Shown in pieces: positions 17,647 to 26,867 of a DNA stretch of 64,000 nt; position 1 is the stretch's first letter, and each line of letters begins with the position of its first letter. A program made the position numbers and the translations under genes. Below the pieces are notes generated by a model. The model had not been told where the DNA came from. It searched no databases and saw only the letters and a list, made by a program, of their open reading frames with translations. The stretch comes from a virus, in IMG/VR virus record IMGVR_UViG_3300032229_000759, positions 48,255 through 112,254 of that record; one strand, given 5' to 3'.

Positions 17647-19521
17647 CTATTCTCCTTTATTAAGCATGTCTGTTATTGTCATAATTTTATCCAACATCGC
17701 TACGCCAAGAATATCGAATTTTATAATTCCCAGAGATTCTAGGTCTTGCATCTCCATTCCGGCTATCATCTGATCGTTTTTTGAATCGTATACCATAGGA
17801 CATAGGGTGTTTAGTGATTGGGCACTTATTGCTATGCCAGCGGCGTGTTTGGATTGATTAGACTTGGTGCCCTCTAATCTTATAGCCTGTTCAAATCTTT
17901 TAGCAAGCGGCCCCTGTAGTTCATTATTATCGTCAATATAACACCATTCTTTGAGTTTTTCTGGCTCATTCTCTAAAGCCCACCTAATAATAGAGGCTTC
18001 CCCAGTCTCCTCTTTCATTTCTTGAAGATCGTCCGCTATTTTAGCTTCGTCTGGAATTCCCTTAGTAATTTTATTCATTTCTTCAAATGAGATATTGCCG
18101 TAAACTCTAAGAACATCTTTTATAGCGCCTCGGCCTTTAATAGTATTGAAAGTAATCATTTGAGATACTTTGTCATGACCATAACACGTTTTAATATATT
18201 CAATAATGTTTTCTCTTTTATTGATAGGTACGTCTACGTCGATATCGGGCATGGAAATATGATCTTTACTATTTCTACCAGCATTATAAAATCTATCAAA
18301 TAAAAGATTATACTTTAATGGGTCTATACTGGTAATACCAATAAGATATGAAACTAAACAACCAGCAGCACTACCTCTACCTGGGCCGGGTAGCCAATTA
18401 TTTTTTCTTACATAGTCCACTATATCTTGCACAATTAAAAAGTAACTAGACAGCCCGGCTCCTTGTAGTACTTCTAGTTCATATTTAATTCTATCGACAT
18501 AAGATACTTGTAATTCTTTATCTATGGCTGGCGCTATTTTATTCTTCCATCCGTGGCGACATAGTTCTCTCAAGTATTCATCAGCAGACATATTATTAGG
18601 ACAGGCAAATGGGGGCAGATTTGGCTTACTGAGTATGTTGTATTCTTCGCACATATCAGTTATAATTCTGGTATTTTCTATTTCTTCTTCTGTGTGCAAA
18701 AAATTCATTTCTTCTTGGGATAGTATATGAAAATTATCCGAAGTAAAAAAACAGCCTAGCGGAACTTCTTCGTCATTACTAATTTTTCTGCTAATTTCCG
18801 GAAAAGTTGTTTTAAGATTATTGCATAATAAAACTCTTTGATCCACAGCATCTTCTTTACGACAATAATGGGCGTCTGGGGTGCCGATAATTTTTGTATT
18901 AGTAAGCTTACTTAGCTCTCTAATAGCATCCGTTAAAATAATCTGTAATGGAGTATTTTCTTTATCCATTAATTGGGCTTCTAGAAAGAAATTCTCTTTA
19001 CCAAATACATTTTGTAACTTACCGATTTCTGTTAATCCAACAGTCTTCCAATCGGGTATAAGCTGATTCTCATGTGTTATTTTATCTGCTAAGTAAGAGC
19101 CTAGATGGCCACAAAACCCAATAATATTGCCAGTTAATAATGAGCCCAAAGTTTCTAAATTAATTCTAGGTTTGTGATAGAAAAAATCTGGACGATTACT
19201 TTCTGAAACTATTTTAATGAGATCCTGCCAACCGGCGTAATTTTTTGCTAAAACAAGAAAGTGACTTAGGTTTTTGTTTTCTTTAGATTGATCTGTAGGG
19301 TCTCCATCACACAAATATAACTCACAACCCAAAATAGGTTTAATATTTTGTTTCTTCATTTCTGCATAGAACTTAACAGCTCCGGCTATATTTCCGTGGT
19401 CTGTTAGGGCACAAGCTGAGGCCCCTATCTCTATGCATCGTTGTGCAATATCTTTGGGTTGTGGTAGGCCGTCCAATAAGCTGTATGTAGAGTGACAATG
19501 GAGGGGATTATAGGTTTTCAT
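17647..19521 (-). CDS. dnaE: DNA polymerase III alpha, N-terminal polypeptide (PHP and palm)
   Basis: 624 aa, ATG 19521 overlapping the upstream nuclease stop. PHP domain ligands look intact: HCH (residues 8-10), TDHGN (40-44), GTPDAHYC (213-220), with CGH near 137. The polymerase part has GPGRGSAAGCLVSY (379-392), the catalytic PDIDVD with D426 and D428, KHAAGIAIS, and the third aspartate in KFDILG (D603). It then stops 21 residues later at LNKGE. The fingers, HhH and OB regions are encoded separately at 15137-16762. The tail shows no intein N-terminal cysteine or motif. E. coli DnaE is 1,160 aa; the two chains together give 1,165. Confidence 0.95.
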   Translation of the reverse strand: MKTYNPLHCHSTYSLLDGLPQPKDIAQRCIEIGASACALTDHGNIAGAVKFYAEMKKQNIKPILGCELYLCDGDPTDQSKENKNLSHFLVLAKNYAGWQDLIKIVSESNRPDFFYHKPRINLETLGSLLTGNIIGFCGHLGSYLADKITHENQLIPDWKTVGLTEIGKLQNVFGKENFFLEAQLMDKENTPLQIILTDAIRELSKLTNTKIIGTPDAHYCRKEDAVDQRVLLCNNLKTTFPEISRKISNDEEVPLGCFFTSDNFHILSQEEMNFLHTEEEIENTRIITDMCEEYNILSKPNLPPFACPNNMSADEYLRELCRHGWKNKIAPAIDKELQVSYVDRIKYELEVLQGAGLSSYFLIVQDIVDYVRKNNWLPGPGRGSAAGCLVSYLIGITSIDPLKYNLLFDRFYNAGRNSKDHISMPDIDVDVPINKRENIIEYIKTCYGHDKVSQMITFNTIKGRGAIKDVLRVYGNISFEEMNKITKGIPDEAKIADDLQEMKEETGEASIIRWALENEPEKLKEWCYIDDNNELQGPLAKRFEQAIRLEGTKSNQSKHAAGIAISAQSLNTLCPMVYDSKNDQMIAGMEMQDLESLGIIKFDILGVAMLDKIMTITDMLNKGE

Positions 19522-20561
19522 TCAGAGCTTCCGGGTGCTTTGTAGTGTCCTATACTATAGCCTGGAGTTTGGTATTCGTCAATCACAGCTTTTATCCCCT
19601 TTAGGTCTGTGTCGTGTTTTACTTGTTCACACTTGGTCATATATTGGTCTTTAGGGATTAGTTGACCATCTCTATATTCTAGAATTGGCAGTATGGAAGT
19701 ATTGGCAAAAGTGGTTTTACCAAAATGACACAACTTGTTACATTTCCAGCTTTTGTTTAATTGTGGTCTTTGTGTATTTTTAATAATTTCAAATTTTTCT
19801 TTAATCATTAATTCTGTTTTATATAAGTCGCTCTTATCAAAACAAATAGAAAATACTCCGCCATCATTAATGAAATTAATAGATATCATCACATGATCTA
19901 TTTCTGGATACAAATGCTGTATAGCATAATGATACATTCTTAACTGTGGATCATTTTGTAGTTTTTGATGTGTTTTTTCTTCTCCGGTTGCCCAGTCTAA
20001 TCTTCTTCCTGTTTTCCAGTCTATTACTTCTAGAGTCTTGTCGTTAACCTTGGTAATTAAGTCTATAGTGCCCTTAATAGCTAAATTACCCTCTAGTATA
20101 CCTTCTTTAGTATCATATTTATAATATGACCATGGTTTTTTAATTTCTATATCAAAATGTTGTTCAGGCTCTACGATATGTCGATTTCTCGGATCAAACA
20201 TTCCATTGTTATACGTTAGTGCTTTGTGTACCCAGGTATGACAATCTTTATAGTCTTTAATATCCCATTCGTGATGTGTAAACTTGCTAGTATAATACTT
20301 ATATATTTTTTCTGTAATAGTATCTAAATTATATTTTTCAATATTAACCTCTCCAATAATATCGTCTACAAAACTTTTATTTTTATTTTGTTCAGTCAGT
20401 TTGATAAAAGCTAAAATCTCTAAAACCTTATGGCATATGGTTCCCTTGTCTGCTTTTTTATTGGACGGCGATCTTATTCCTAATATATATTCGAAAAAAT
20501 ATTGTTGTGGGCACATAGAGTGGGTGCCATAACTAGATGATCTAAGATAGGTTATTATCAT
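19518..20561 (-). CDS. RecB/Cas4-type PD-(D/E)XK nuclease, probable Fe-S protein
   Basis: 347 aa, start overlapping the kinase stop by 4 bases. RecB-family motifs are visible: SSYGTHSMCPQQYFFEYILG at the N terminus, GTICHKVLEI (motif with His), GTIDLITK (Asp) and LEVIDWKTGRR (D and K of the active site). Cysteines at about residue 17, then CNKLC and TKC near the C terminus could ligate a 4Fe-4S cluster as in Cas4 and AddB; the spacing is not the canonical one. Likely resects DNA ends for recombination or processes replication intermediates. Lies between dNMP kinase and DnaE. Confidence 0.85.
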   Translation of the reverse strand: MIITYLRSSSYGTHSMCPQQYFFEYILGIRSPSNKKADKGTICHKVLEILAFIKLTEQNKNKSFVDDIIGEVNIEKYNLDTITEKIYKYYTSKFTHHEWDIKDYKDCHTWVHKALTYNNGMFDPRNRHIVEPEQHFDIEIKKPWSYYKYDTKEGILEGNLAIKGTIDLITKVNDKTLEVIDWKTGRRLDWATGEEKTHQKLQNDPQLRMYHYAIQHLYPEIDHVMISINFINDGGVFSICFDKSDLYKTELMIKEKFEIIKNTQRPQLNKSWKCNKLCHFGKTTFANTSILPILEYRDGQLIPKDQYMTKCEQVKHDTDLKGIKAVIDEYQTPGYSIGHYKAPGSSE

Positions 20562-21151
20562 ATATGGTTTTTATTCACGAGGGTGGACAGGAAGGAAAAG
20601 ACAATTTGAGTTTGTTGTTTTATGTCTATGGTATTATTATCTATAATAAGATCAAAATTGTTAGAGTCATAATTTTCTGGATCTAATGCAATTTCGCTCG
20701 AATGAGTAGAATGATAAGGATTACGAGTTAATTTGATAACATATCCCCCTGCTGATTTGACCGCTTCAACCTCGTTGGGGAACCTACAATCTGCAATAAT
20801 AGCGACCTCTGGCTGTTCTAAAACGATTTTTTTAATGGTTGCGCCTGCCCACACATCATTTTTTAATGTGCGGAAAATATCGGTTCCCACGAATTGCATC
20901 ACTTCTCTCGCCGTAAGGTTGGTATTATTCCAATACATATTGGTCAATGTGTTTTTATCTATATCATCTCCATAACACTGACTATGTGTCATCCCCAATA
21001 TATTCATACATATATCTTGTTTTAGCGGATCGGCAAAGTTGTAAATTTTACCAGATAAATTTATCTGTTCTTTAAAAAAATATAGACTAGCTTCTGCACA
21101 AGTTGTTTTGCCAGATTGTTTTCTTCCGGCAAAAGCTATAATATATGTCAT
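20558..21151 (-). CDS. Deoxynucleoside monophosphate kinase
   Basis: 197 aa, ATGA-type overlaps on both sides. P-loop GRKQSGKTT at residues 9-17, then IYNFADPLKQD, TAREVMQFVGTDIFR and IIADCRFPNEVEAV, as in phage T4 gp1-like dNMP kinases. Phosphorylates dNMPs to dNDPs so that host DNA breakdown products and dCMP/dUMP products re-enter the dNTP pool; acts with the ribonucleotide reductase and dUTPase upstream in the operon. Confidence 0.88.
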   Translation of the reverse strand: MTYIIAFAGRKQSGKTTCAEASLYFFKEQINLSGKIYNFADPLKQDICMNILGMTHSQCYGDDIDKNTLTNMYWNNTNLTAREVMQFVGTDIFRTLKNDVWAGATIKKIVLEQPEVAIIADCRFPNEVEAVKSAGGYVIKLTRNPYHSTHSSEIALDPENYDSNNFDLIIDNNTIDIKQQTQIVFSFLSTLVNKNHI

Positions 21152-22299
21152 ATAATACCTTTTAAAAACTCCTTAATTTCTGTGTTAATTTGTTCACAGG
21201 ACATTTCTCCAACATCGTTGGCGCTAATTGTTGGTACAAAAATACGATATGTGTTTTTGCATTTGTTTTTTATTTGTTCTGCTGCTTTACGCCCCGCTTC
21301 ATCATTATCGGTCAAGATTACTAGTGTCATTGCTCCAGAAGAATCCAAAATAATTTTTTGTCTATCGCTTAAAGAAGAACCAAACATAGCAACACTATTA
21401 TGTATGCCATTTTCTTCTAGTCTCCACACATTGCCAGGGCTTTCTACAATAAGTGCTGTGGCTGTCGCTTTAATATTCTCTTTAGCAAACCAAAAATTAT
21501 ATAAACAATTTTGGCTTTTAAAGTTAGCACTATGTTTCCATTTTGGATTTTGCCATCTTTTTTCTTCATCGGGACAAACATTGTTGCTGTCATGATAACA
21601 ATCGCAGTTATTACATTTGTCAAATAAACTCCTACCAGAACAGCCTATCATATATTTATAGTCGTTGTCATATATAGGCACAACTACTCTATTATACATT
21701 TCTTTATCTGGCTTGTTGCAAACCCCGACGTCGTATTTATCTAGTGTGTCTAGCGAATAATTTCTATTAATATAATATTCTGCGGGCCTGATTAAAGAAT
21801 TTCTAACCTGATTTCTGGTAGGAAATTTAGTAGAATTTTCTTTAGGGGTAGTATTAATATAATTGACTACGCTAGTAAACAGTCTTTTATCTTTTTCTAC
21901 CTTAGAAATTTTGATGTGTGATATGTCTTTTTTAATAAACGCTAGAGCAAAATCTATGGCTTCATCAAATGAACACGCTTTGTCCCCATTTTTTTCCCAT
22001 TTATACTTTTGATGAGAAATAATACCTCTTAAAAAACCGAGCACGGAACCCTTAAAAATTTTCTCACAGCCATGTGTTCTGCATTTCCAGTTACCCCTAT
22101 AAGTATCGCCCTCTGGATATAAATTCACAGCAGATATATTATCTCCACCGTGTATGGGACAAGCCATAGAAATCATTTTATTATTTGATCTATACTCTAT
22201 TTCAAACAAATCTAAAAGAGCGTGTATATTGTCACACACTTCGTCGCAAACTATCTTAAGTTTTGCTTGATCATTCAAAAGGGATTTCTTCACTTGCAT
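21148..22299 (-). CDS. DnaG-type DNA primase
   Basis: 383 aa from ATG 22299, which overlaps the helicase end by 29 bases; an in-frame start at 22386 would overlap by 116. The N terminus has a CHC2-like zinc module (CPIHGGDN ... CRTHGCEKIF). The TOPRIM domain is clear: ALIVESPGNVWRLEENGI (metal-binding Glu) and LVILTDNDEAGRKAAEQI (DxD). A cysteine-rich insert CNNCDCYHDSNNVC lies between them and may bind a second zinc. Makes RNA primers on templates unwound by the adjacent DnaB. Translationally coupled to the helicase. Confidence 0.9.
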   Translation of the reverse strand: MQVKKSLLNDQAKLKIVCDEVCDNIHALLDLFEIEYRSNNKMISMACPIHGGDNISAVNLYPEGDTYRGNWKCRTHGCEKIFKGSVLGFLRGIISHQKYKWEKNGDKACSFDEAIDFALAFIKKDISHIKISKVEKDKRLFTSVVNYINTTPKENSTKFPTRNQVRNSLIRPAEYYINRNYSLDTLDKYDVGVCNKPDKEMYNRVVVPIYDNDYKYMIGCSGRSLFDKCNNCDCYHDSNNVCPDEEKRWQNPKWKHSANFKSQNCLYNFWFAKENIKATATALIVESPGNVWRLEENGIHNSVAMFGSSLSDRQKIILDSSGAMTLVILTDNDEAGRKAAEQIKNKCKNTYRIFVPTISANDVGEMSCEQINTEIKEFLKGII

Positions 22300-23728
22300 T
22301 TTGTTCTTCAACAATAAAGCCATCTGATGTTCTTCCTCTATTATTAGCAACTTCCAATTTAGTTCTACCTTCGGTAATCTTGGCACACCAGCCTTGCATA
22401 TGACAATTTATATAATCGTTGTCATCCAAGCCTCCGCCATGCCTACTAATTAATGGTATTAGTTTACGATTGCCATTATCCGGACCATCTTCCGCAATTT
22501 CCTCTGGCGTTTTTCTTTTAAATATACTGAAATTACTACACAGCCATATAATTCTATCTGAGCCACTCGCCGTATCGGTGCTTTCTTTGGTTATACCGTC
22601 TCTGTTTAACTGTATAAAGGCTACTATTGGCACTTTGTATCTAACAGCAAAGTTATGCAATGATGTCATCATAAAACCAAGAATTTGATATTCCTTTAAG
22701 TCTTGGCTCATACCAGCACTATCCATAAGTTTAAGATAATCATAAAAAATAACGCAGTCTTTAGCTGTTCCATCATCTTTAAGACCAACTTCTTTTAGAA
22801 GCCAGCGTCTCATAATAGCTAGCTGATCTTCAAAGGGCTTGCCCGCTATGCTTTTGTGATATAGGGGCGTTTTGGCTAATAGACGAGAAGCTGATATTAG
22901 TTTGTTTTTTTTGTCTGGAGAATCTGCAAACTTACCAGTTTCTATAGTGTTGATTTCAATCTCTGTCATCATTGCTAAGATACGATTAATATGGTCCTCT
23001 TTATTCATTTCGGTATCCATATTAAGTACAGGTACGCCCAGTTTTGCTATATTATAACCTAAATTATCCGATAATAAAGTCTTACCAGTTTTGGGTCTAG
23101 CTGCTATTACATTAACCGTGCCTCTTCTTAGACCTCCGCCAATAGATTGATCATAGGCCGGAAATCCAGTGGGAATACCCACTTGATCAATGGGATTAGA
23201 TTCCAAAGCCAGAATATATTCCTCTATGTTTTCGCCAATAGTTACCGGATGATTATCTGTATCATTTAACAAGGAGGTGAAATTAAAAATAGTTTCTTCT
23301 GCTATTCCTAAAATAGACCCTACAGGCTCTGTGCCATTAACATCCAAGATTTTTTCTTGTGCTAGTTCCAGCTGTTTACGCAATAGCCTAGCAATTTCTA
23401 ATTTTCTGATTTTAGCTGCAAATTTTCTAACATTATCTAGACTAACAGGAAAATCCATAATAGCCTTCAAGTGTTGGGTTTCTTCTTTTTTTGTAATTAT
23501 ATGAGAAAAACCCAGCTCTTCTGCCACAGAAAATATAGTTGCTATATCTATACTTGGCTTTTGTTCTCTTTCACAAACTGTTTTTAGACATTTAAATATA
23601 ATAGCATTACTATCTATAGTAAAAGAGGTGTCTTGAATAATATCCGCTATGTCCAAATACGCCACTTCGCCATAATTGCAAATGCCAGATAAAACGGCGC
23701 GTTCTGCGGCCACATCACATAAAATCAT
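22271..23728 (-). CDS. dnaB: Replicative DNA helicase, DnaB-like
   Basis: 485 aa, ATG 23728 with AAAGGA upstream. A DnaB N-terminal helical domain (AAERAVLSGICNYGEVAYLD) is followed by the RecA-like motor: GLRRGTVNVIAARPKTGKTLL (Walker A), VLNMDTEM (H1a Glu), DCVIFYDYLKLMD (Walker B) and a VPIVAFIQLNRDG motif H3. Hexameric 5'-3' helicase that opens the fork and activates the primase encoded directly after it. Length is typical for the family (about 450-480 aa). Confidence 0.95.
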   Translation of the reverse strand: MILCDVAAERAVLSGICNYGEVAYLDIADIIQDTSFTIDSNAIIFKCLKTVCEREQKPSIDIATIFSVAEELGFSHIITKKEETQHLKAIMDFPVSLDNVRKFAAKIRKLEIARLLRKQLELAQEKILDVNGTEPVGSILGIAEETIFNFTSLLNDTDNHPVTIGENIEEYILALESNPIDQVGIPTGFPAYDQSIGGGLRRGTVNVIAARPKTGKTLLSDNLGYNIAKLGVPVLNMDTEMNKEDHINRILAMMTEIEINTIETGKFADSPDKKNKLISASRLLAKTPLYHKSIAGKPFEDQLAIMRRWLLKEVGLKDDGTAKDCVIFYDYLKLMDSAGMSQDLKEYQILGFMMTSLHNFAVRYKVPIVAFIQLNRDGITKESTDTASGSDRIIWLCSNFSIFKRKTPEEIAEDGPDNGNRKLIPLISRHGGGLDDNDYINCHMQGWCAKITEGRTKLEVANNRGRTSDGFIVEEQNASEEIPFE

Positions 23729-23752
23729 ACAAATATTCCTGTATCCTTTTTA

Positions 23753-24133
23753 TTAACCCGCTGTTCCTGAACACCTGTTACACTTATATCTATCTAGAGA
23801 ATCGGTAATCAAAACAGGATTAACTTCTTCTTTTTTCCCGCACACCCTGCAAGAAACCTTAATTAGTTTAAATTTTCTAGCCCTTGGCACAGGAGGCTGA
23901 GTCGCTAATTTTTTATCAACTTCTACATCTTCTTTGTGCATTCGTCTTTCTGGCATATCGTCAAACTTATTACGACTATGTGATACGTCGTTGGTTTTTA
24001 TATTATTGTTTGTAGGATTAGTCACGGCTTCATGATCTTTTGTCTCAGTTTTAGTTTCTTGGGGAGGAAGCATAGACTGTAACATTTGAATCATTTGCTG
24101 AATTTGCTGAGGATTTAAACTTATATTATCCAT
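23753..24133 (-). CDS. Small protein with C-terminal zinc ribbon
   Basis: 126 aa, start overlapping the upstream gene by 8 bases. The N-terminal 80 residues are Gln/Met/Pro/Thr-rich and probably disordered; the last 35 hold CRVCGKKEEV and YKCNRCSG, a four-cysteine ribbon. No family recognised. Position between the annealing/recombination genes and DnaB suggests a nucleic-acid or protein-protein adaptor, for instance a helicase loader, but this is only positional. Confidence 0.65.
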   Translation of the reverse strand: MDNISLNPQQIQQMIQMLQSMLPPQETKTETKDHEAVTNPTNNNIKTNDVSHSRNKFDDMPERRMHKEDVEVDKKLATQPPVPRARKFKLIKVSCRVCGKKEEVNPVLITDSLDRYKCNRCSGTAG

Positions 24134-24617
24134 ATTTAGTACTCTTAATTTTTTGAATTGATAATAAAATGTCCGATAGATTCTTCATAGAATTAGCTAA
24201 ATAAGACAGTCTATCAGTTCTCTGTTTAGCATAGATTTTTATTTTATTGAGAGCCTGGGCCTTATCATTATGCTTAATAGCCTGATTAGATTTTTCTATG
24301 TATCCATAGCCTTTATAGTTGTTGATATCATCTGCTATAGCAGCTTTAGTGTTTTCGTCGGCCCAATTGTGTCTGGCTATTTCTCTATTAATGGTTCTTT
24401 GTATATGAAAAGAAAATTGACCAAGCCTATAGGAAATTTGTCCACAGTCTTCTGGTGTTAATTTTTCCAGCTCGTCCCTGCTCATCGTCAAATAACCATT
24501 GAGTTCCTGTTCAGATAATACGCCGGGATTGTATTTGGGCAAGCCGAGTTGATTTTCGTACTCGTCTAATAGAACATCCCAATCCTGTAGTTCTTCTTTA
24601 GCTGTTTTGGTGCTCAT
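24126..24617 (-). CDS. Helical protein of replication operon, unknown
   Basis: 163 aa from ATG 24617 (a start at 24641 would lie deeper in the upstream gene). Predicted almost wholly alpha-helical and charged, with a long stretch (QISYRLGQFSFHIQRTINRE, then AKQRTDRLSYLANSMKNL) that looks like coiled coil. Similar helical proteins occur beside UvsX-type recombinases in phages. Function unknown. Confidence 0.65.
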   Translation of the reverse strand: MSTKTAKEELQDWDVLLDEYENQLGLPKYNPGVLSEQELNGYLTMSRDELEKLTPEDCGQISYRLGQFSFHIQRTINREIARHNWADENTKAAIADDINNYKGYGYIEKSNQAIKHNDKAQALNKIKIYAKQRTDRLSYLANSMKNLSDILLSIQKIKSTKYG

Positions 24618-25017
24618 TTTTAATTCTGTCCTTCCATTCATCTAGTTTTTCGTGAAACGGCAACTCTATATAGCTGATACTATTGACATGGCACCACTCT
24701 TGTTTTTCTTGGTCTCTTTTTTTGTGTTTGATAAAACCTAATAAATTATTATGATAAAAAGGCACAAACTTATAGTGTTGTTCACCATGTACTTCTATGC
24801 ATCTCTTTAAAAGGGGTATATAAAAATCTAAGTATAATGTTTCAGACCTTCTTAAGGGTATCGCTACTTCTTCCAAAACCTGCATAGTTGGAAATAGTTC
24901 ATGTATTAAATTTCTAGCGGTTAGATGAAATGAAGATTTATTTTTTATACTTCCATGGGCGATACCGCCTATTAATTGCCATTTTACGGTATTGCCATCT
25001 AAATCTTTGACATTCAT
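24598..25017 (-). CDS. Vsr-like PD-(D/E)XK nuclease
   Basis: 139 aa, ATG 25017 in an ATGA overlap with the RecA-like gene. The core LYLDFYIPLLKRCIEVHGEQHY shows the D..(x)n..E-V-x-G-x-Q-H pattern of Vsr/very-short-patch-like nucleases, followed by KKRDQEKQEWCHVN and a final YIELPFHEKLDEW. Small enough to be a stand-alone nuclease without a DNA-reading domain. Coupled to the recombinase, so it may cleave branched or recombination intermediates; a mobile nuclease origin is the alternative. Confidence 0.75.
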   Translation of the reverse strand: MNVKDLDGNTVKWQLIGGIAHGSIKNKSSFHLTARNLIHELFPTMQVLEEVAIPLRRSETLYLDFYIPLLKRCIEVHGEQHYKFVPFYHNNLLGFIKHKKRDQEKQEWCHVNSISYIELPFHEKLDEWKDRIKNEHQNS

Positions 25018-26033
25018 TTGATACCCATGGTGCTTTTAACTTCTTTTAATAAGCTATGATAAACTTTGGGATTATCTACTAAATATTGTCTTAGCTTTTC
25101 TGTTCCTTGAAATTTGGGTTTGTCTTCTACAGAAGTAAGCGTGTACCATGCTCCGCCCTTATGTATGAGTCCAATATCCACAGCCAACATCAATAACTCC
25201 ATTTGCTTATCTATGCCTTGTCCATATCTGATATAGCTGGTTATAGTACCGCCAGGAGAACCTAAAGCAGAACAAATAACTTGCCATTGTATTTCTTGTC
25301 CAATTTGCTGACCATCTTCTGATGAACCAACTTTCCACGCTTTATGAAATTGTGCTCTCAGTTTAATATCTGTTTGGTAGGCAATAGCTTGTCCACTTTT
25401 TTCTTTCCATTCAACGTGACCAGTGCCGGGATTGCCCATTAAATGAGTAATACCAATAACAATATTTCTATTTACCGGAATAACGTTTGCTACTTTACGA
25501 CAAAACTTAGCTAATAATTTAGCTCCGTCTGCTCTTTGCATCTTATTCATATCCGATGTAATCTCGGTTTCTGTACATAAAGCAGAATACGAGTCTATGA
25601 TTAAAACTGATCCTGGTATTTCGTTTATAATTCTTTCGGCGATCTGTAGATATTCTTCTGCGTGTAATATTTTTCCTTGTTGAGATCCTATGACATGAAA
25701 ACGCTCTAGATTTAATCCTGGTATACCTTCCAAATCTCTCTTTTTTAATCTACCTTCTATATTTAGGTAATACACTTCTCTGCCTTCTTTAAAGCCAGCG
25801 TAAGCATATTCGGGTTTTTGTGCTGTTGCGGCAAAATCTAATGAGGTTGTGGTTTTTCCACACTTAGGTTGCCCTGTTAAAATCATGAAACTTCCTTCTG
25901 GTACTCCTCCATTTAAGATAATATCAAGAGAAGGACTTACTGGGATTGTAATAAGTTTTTTATCAACAACGGCACTAGCAGTTAGCATAATTTCTGTGCC
26001 GAAATTTTTAATTACGTCATCTTTTAAACTCAT
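25014..26033 (-). CDS. RecA/UvsX-like recombinase
   Basis: 339 aa, start overlapping the upstream gene by 4 bases. RecA core: SPSLDIILNGGVPEGSFMIL, Walker A GQPKCGKTT, EVYYLNIEGRL, GSVLIIDSYSAL (Walker B) and NIVIGITHLMGNPG. It lacks the full N-terminal polymerisation helix and C-terminal domain of bacterial RecA, as expected for the shorter phage UvsX type. Forms filaments on ssDNA and drives strand exchange in recombination-dependent replication together with SSB and the nucleases of this operon. Confidence 0.9.
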   Translation of the reverse strand: MSLKDDVIKNFGTEIMLTASAVVDKKLITIPVSPSLDIILNGGVPEGSFMILTGQPKCGKTTTSLDFAATAQKPEYAYAGFKEGREVYYLNIEGRLKKRDLEGIPGLNLERFHVIGSQQGKILHAEEYLQIAERIINEIPGSVLIIDSYSALCTETEITSDMNKMQRADGAKLLAKFCRKVANVIPVNRNIVIGITHLMGNPGTGHVEWKEKSGQAIAYQTDIKLRAQFHKAWKVGSSEDGQQIGQEIQWQVICSALGSPGGTITSYIRYGQGIDKQMELLMLAVDIGLIHKGGAWYTLTSVEDKPKFQGTEKLRQYLVDNPKVYHSLLKEVKSTMGIK

Positions 26034-26464
26034 TGATCTAATCCTTTTAGTTTAGAAATAATATTTTTACCTGAAGAAATTTCTGTAGGCCCAAATGTCT
26101 TATTTTGATTTCTATTAATGGCCAGAGTAAGATTTTGATTTTCTTGTGTCATTAGAGTGATTTGTTCTTCTATTATAGAAGGTAAGTGAGGAGCCCGCAA
26201 AGAGTAAATTTTTTTACCCTGTGGTGTCTGTAGAGCGCGAACTATAGCTTTGGGCTCGTATTGTTTAACTAATTTATTAGCAGATGCTATTTGATTTCTA
26301 TAAAAGGCTGCCCATTTTTTTTGAGTCCAAAATTTATAATGAAGATCTGCTTTATCCAAAATAGCCTTGCGTTCACAAATCAATTCCGTAATGAACTGAG
26401 CAGCGGTGACTTGTTTGCCGTTAGAATATTTAGAAAGATACTTGTCTGGAGAATTATCCATCAT
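26030..26464 (-). CDS. Unknown protein preceding recombinase
   Basis: 144 aa from ATG 26464, an 11-base overlap with the upstream gene; a longer form from 26518 would be buried in it. Basic and helical, with LHYKFWTQKKWAAFYRNQ and a loop AIVRALQTPQGKKIYSLRAP that looks nucleic-acid binding. I recognise the type as recurrent in phage replication regions but not its function. Confidence 0.65.
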   Translation of the reverse strand: MMDNSPDKYLSKYSNGKQVTAAQFITELICERKAILDKADLHYKFWTQKKWAAFYRNQIASANKLVKQYEPKAIVRALQTPQGKKIYSLRAPHLPSIIEEQITLMTQENQNLTLAINRNQNKTFGPTEISSGKNIISKLKGLDQ

Positions 26465-26867
26465 TTTTTGTATTAAAGTTTTGACAAGTTTTTTCCAAAG
26501 AATCGTGAAAGATTTCAAAAAATTTATTCATATATTGTTGATAATCTTCTTTGGCCTTAACAGGAATATGATAAAATTTTTCTAATACCTCTATATTATC
26601 TGATAAATATCCTTTACTATCAACCTCTGAGACTTCTGCTTTGATGGTTACTGTAATCTCATATGGTCCTACAGTCAGTGTTTTAGGATGTAAAACCTCT
26701 GGATGTTTACTACTAAAGTCGGGATTGTCAGACATCTTATCCCAATGATCAAACTTATGTGTCTTAGCATCATGCAGCACAGAGGATAGTTTAGTCTCTA
26801 TTTTTTCTAAGAGAGCCTTTTCTTCTGTGCTTAAATCTTTAAAGATATCTGTATGATCTTGATTCAT
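26454..26867 (-). CDS. Unknown protein of replication operon
   Basis: 137 aa, ATGA overlap with the upstream HTH-type gene. Acidic N-terminal helix (EEKALLEKIETKLSSVLHD) then two beta strands (TVGPYEITVTIKAEV) and a helical C terminus. No motif recognised. Conserved spacing with its neighbours supports a real gene. Confidence 0.65.
   Translation of the reverse strand: MNQDHTDIFKDLSTEEKALLEKIETKLSSVLHDAKTHKFDHWDKMSDNPDFSSKHPEVLHPKTLTVGPYEITVTIKAEVSEVDSKGYLSDNIEVLEKFYHIPVKAKEDYQQYMNKFFEIFHDSLEKTCQNFNTKNDG

Noticed and set aside
17455-17650. Split intein joining the two DnaE polypeptides
   Set aside because: The N-part ends LNKGE without an intein-type Cys/Ser block, and the C-part begins with an ordinary ATG and lacks the H-N/C+1 intein end. 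Independent subunits fit better.
21116-21595. 159-aa + strand frame opposite the primase
   Set aside because: Shadow of the TOPRIM/zinc regions; translation is hydrophobic but follows from antisense of Asn/Glu/Lys codons.
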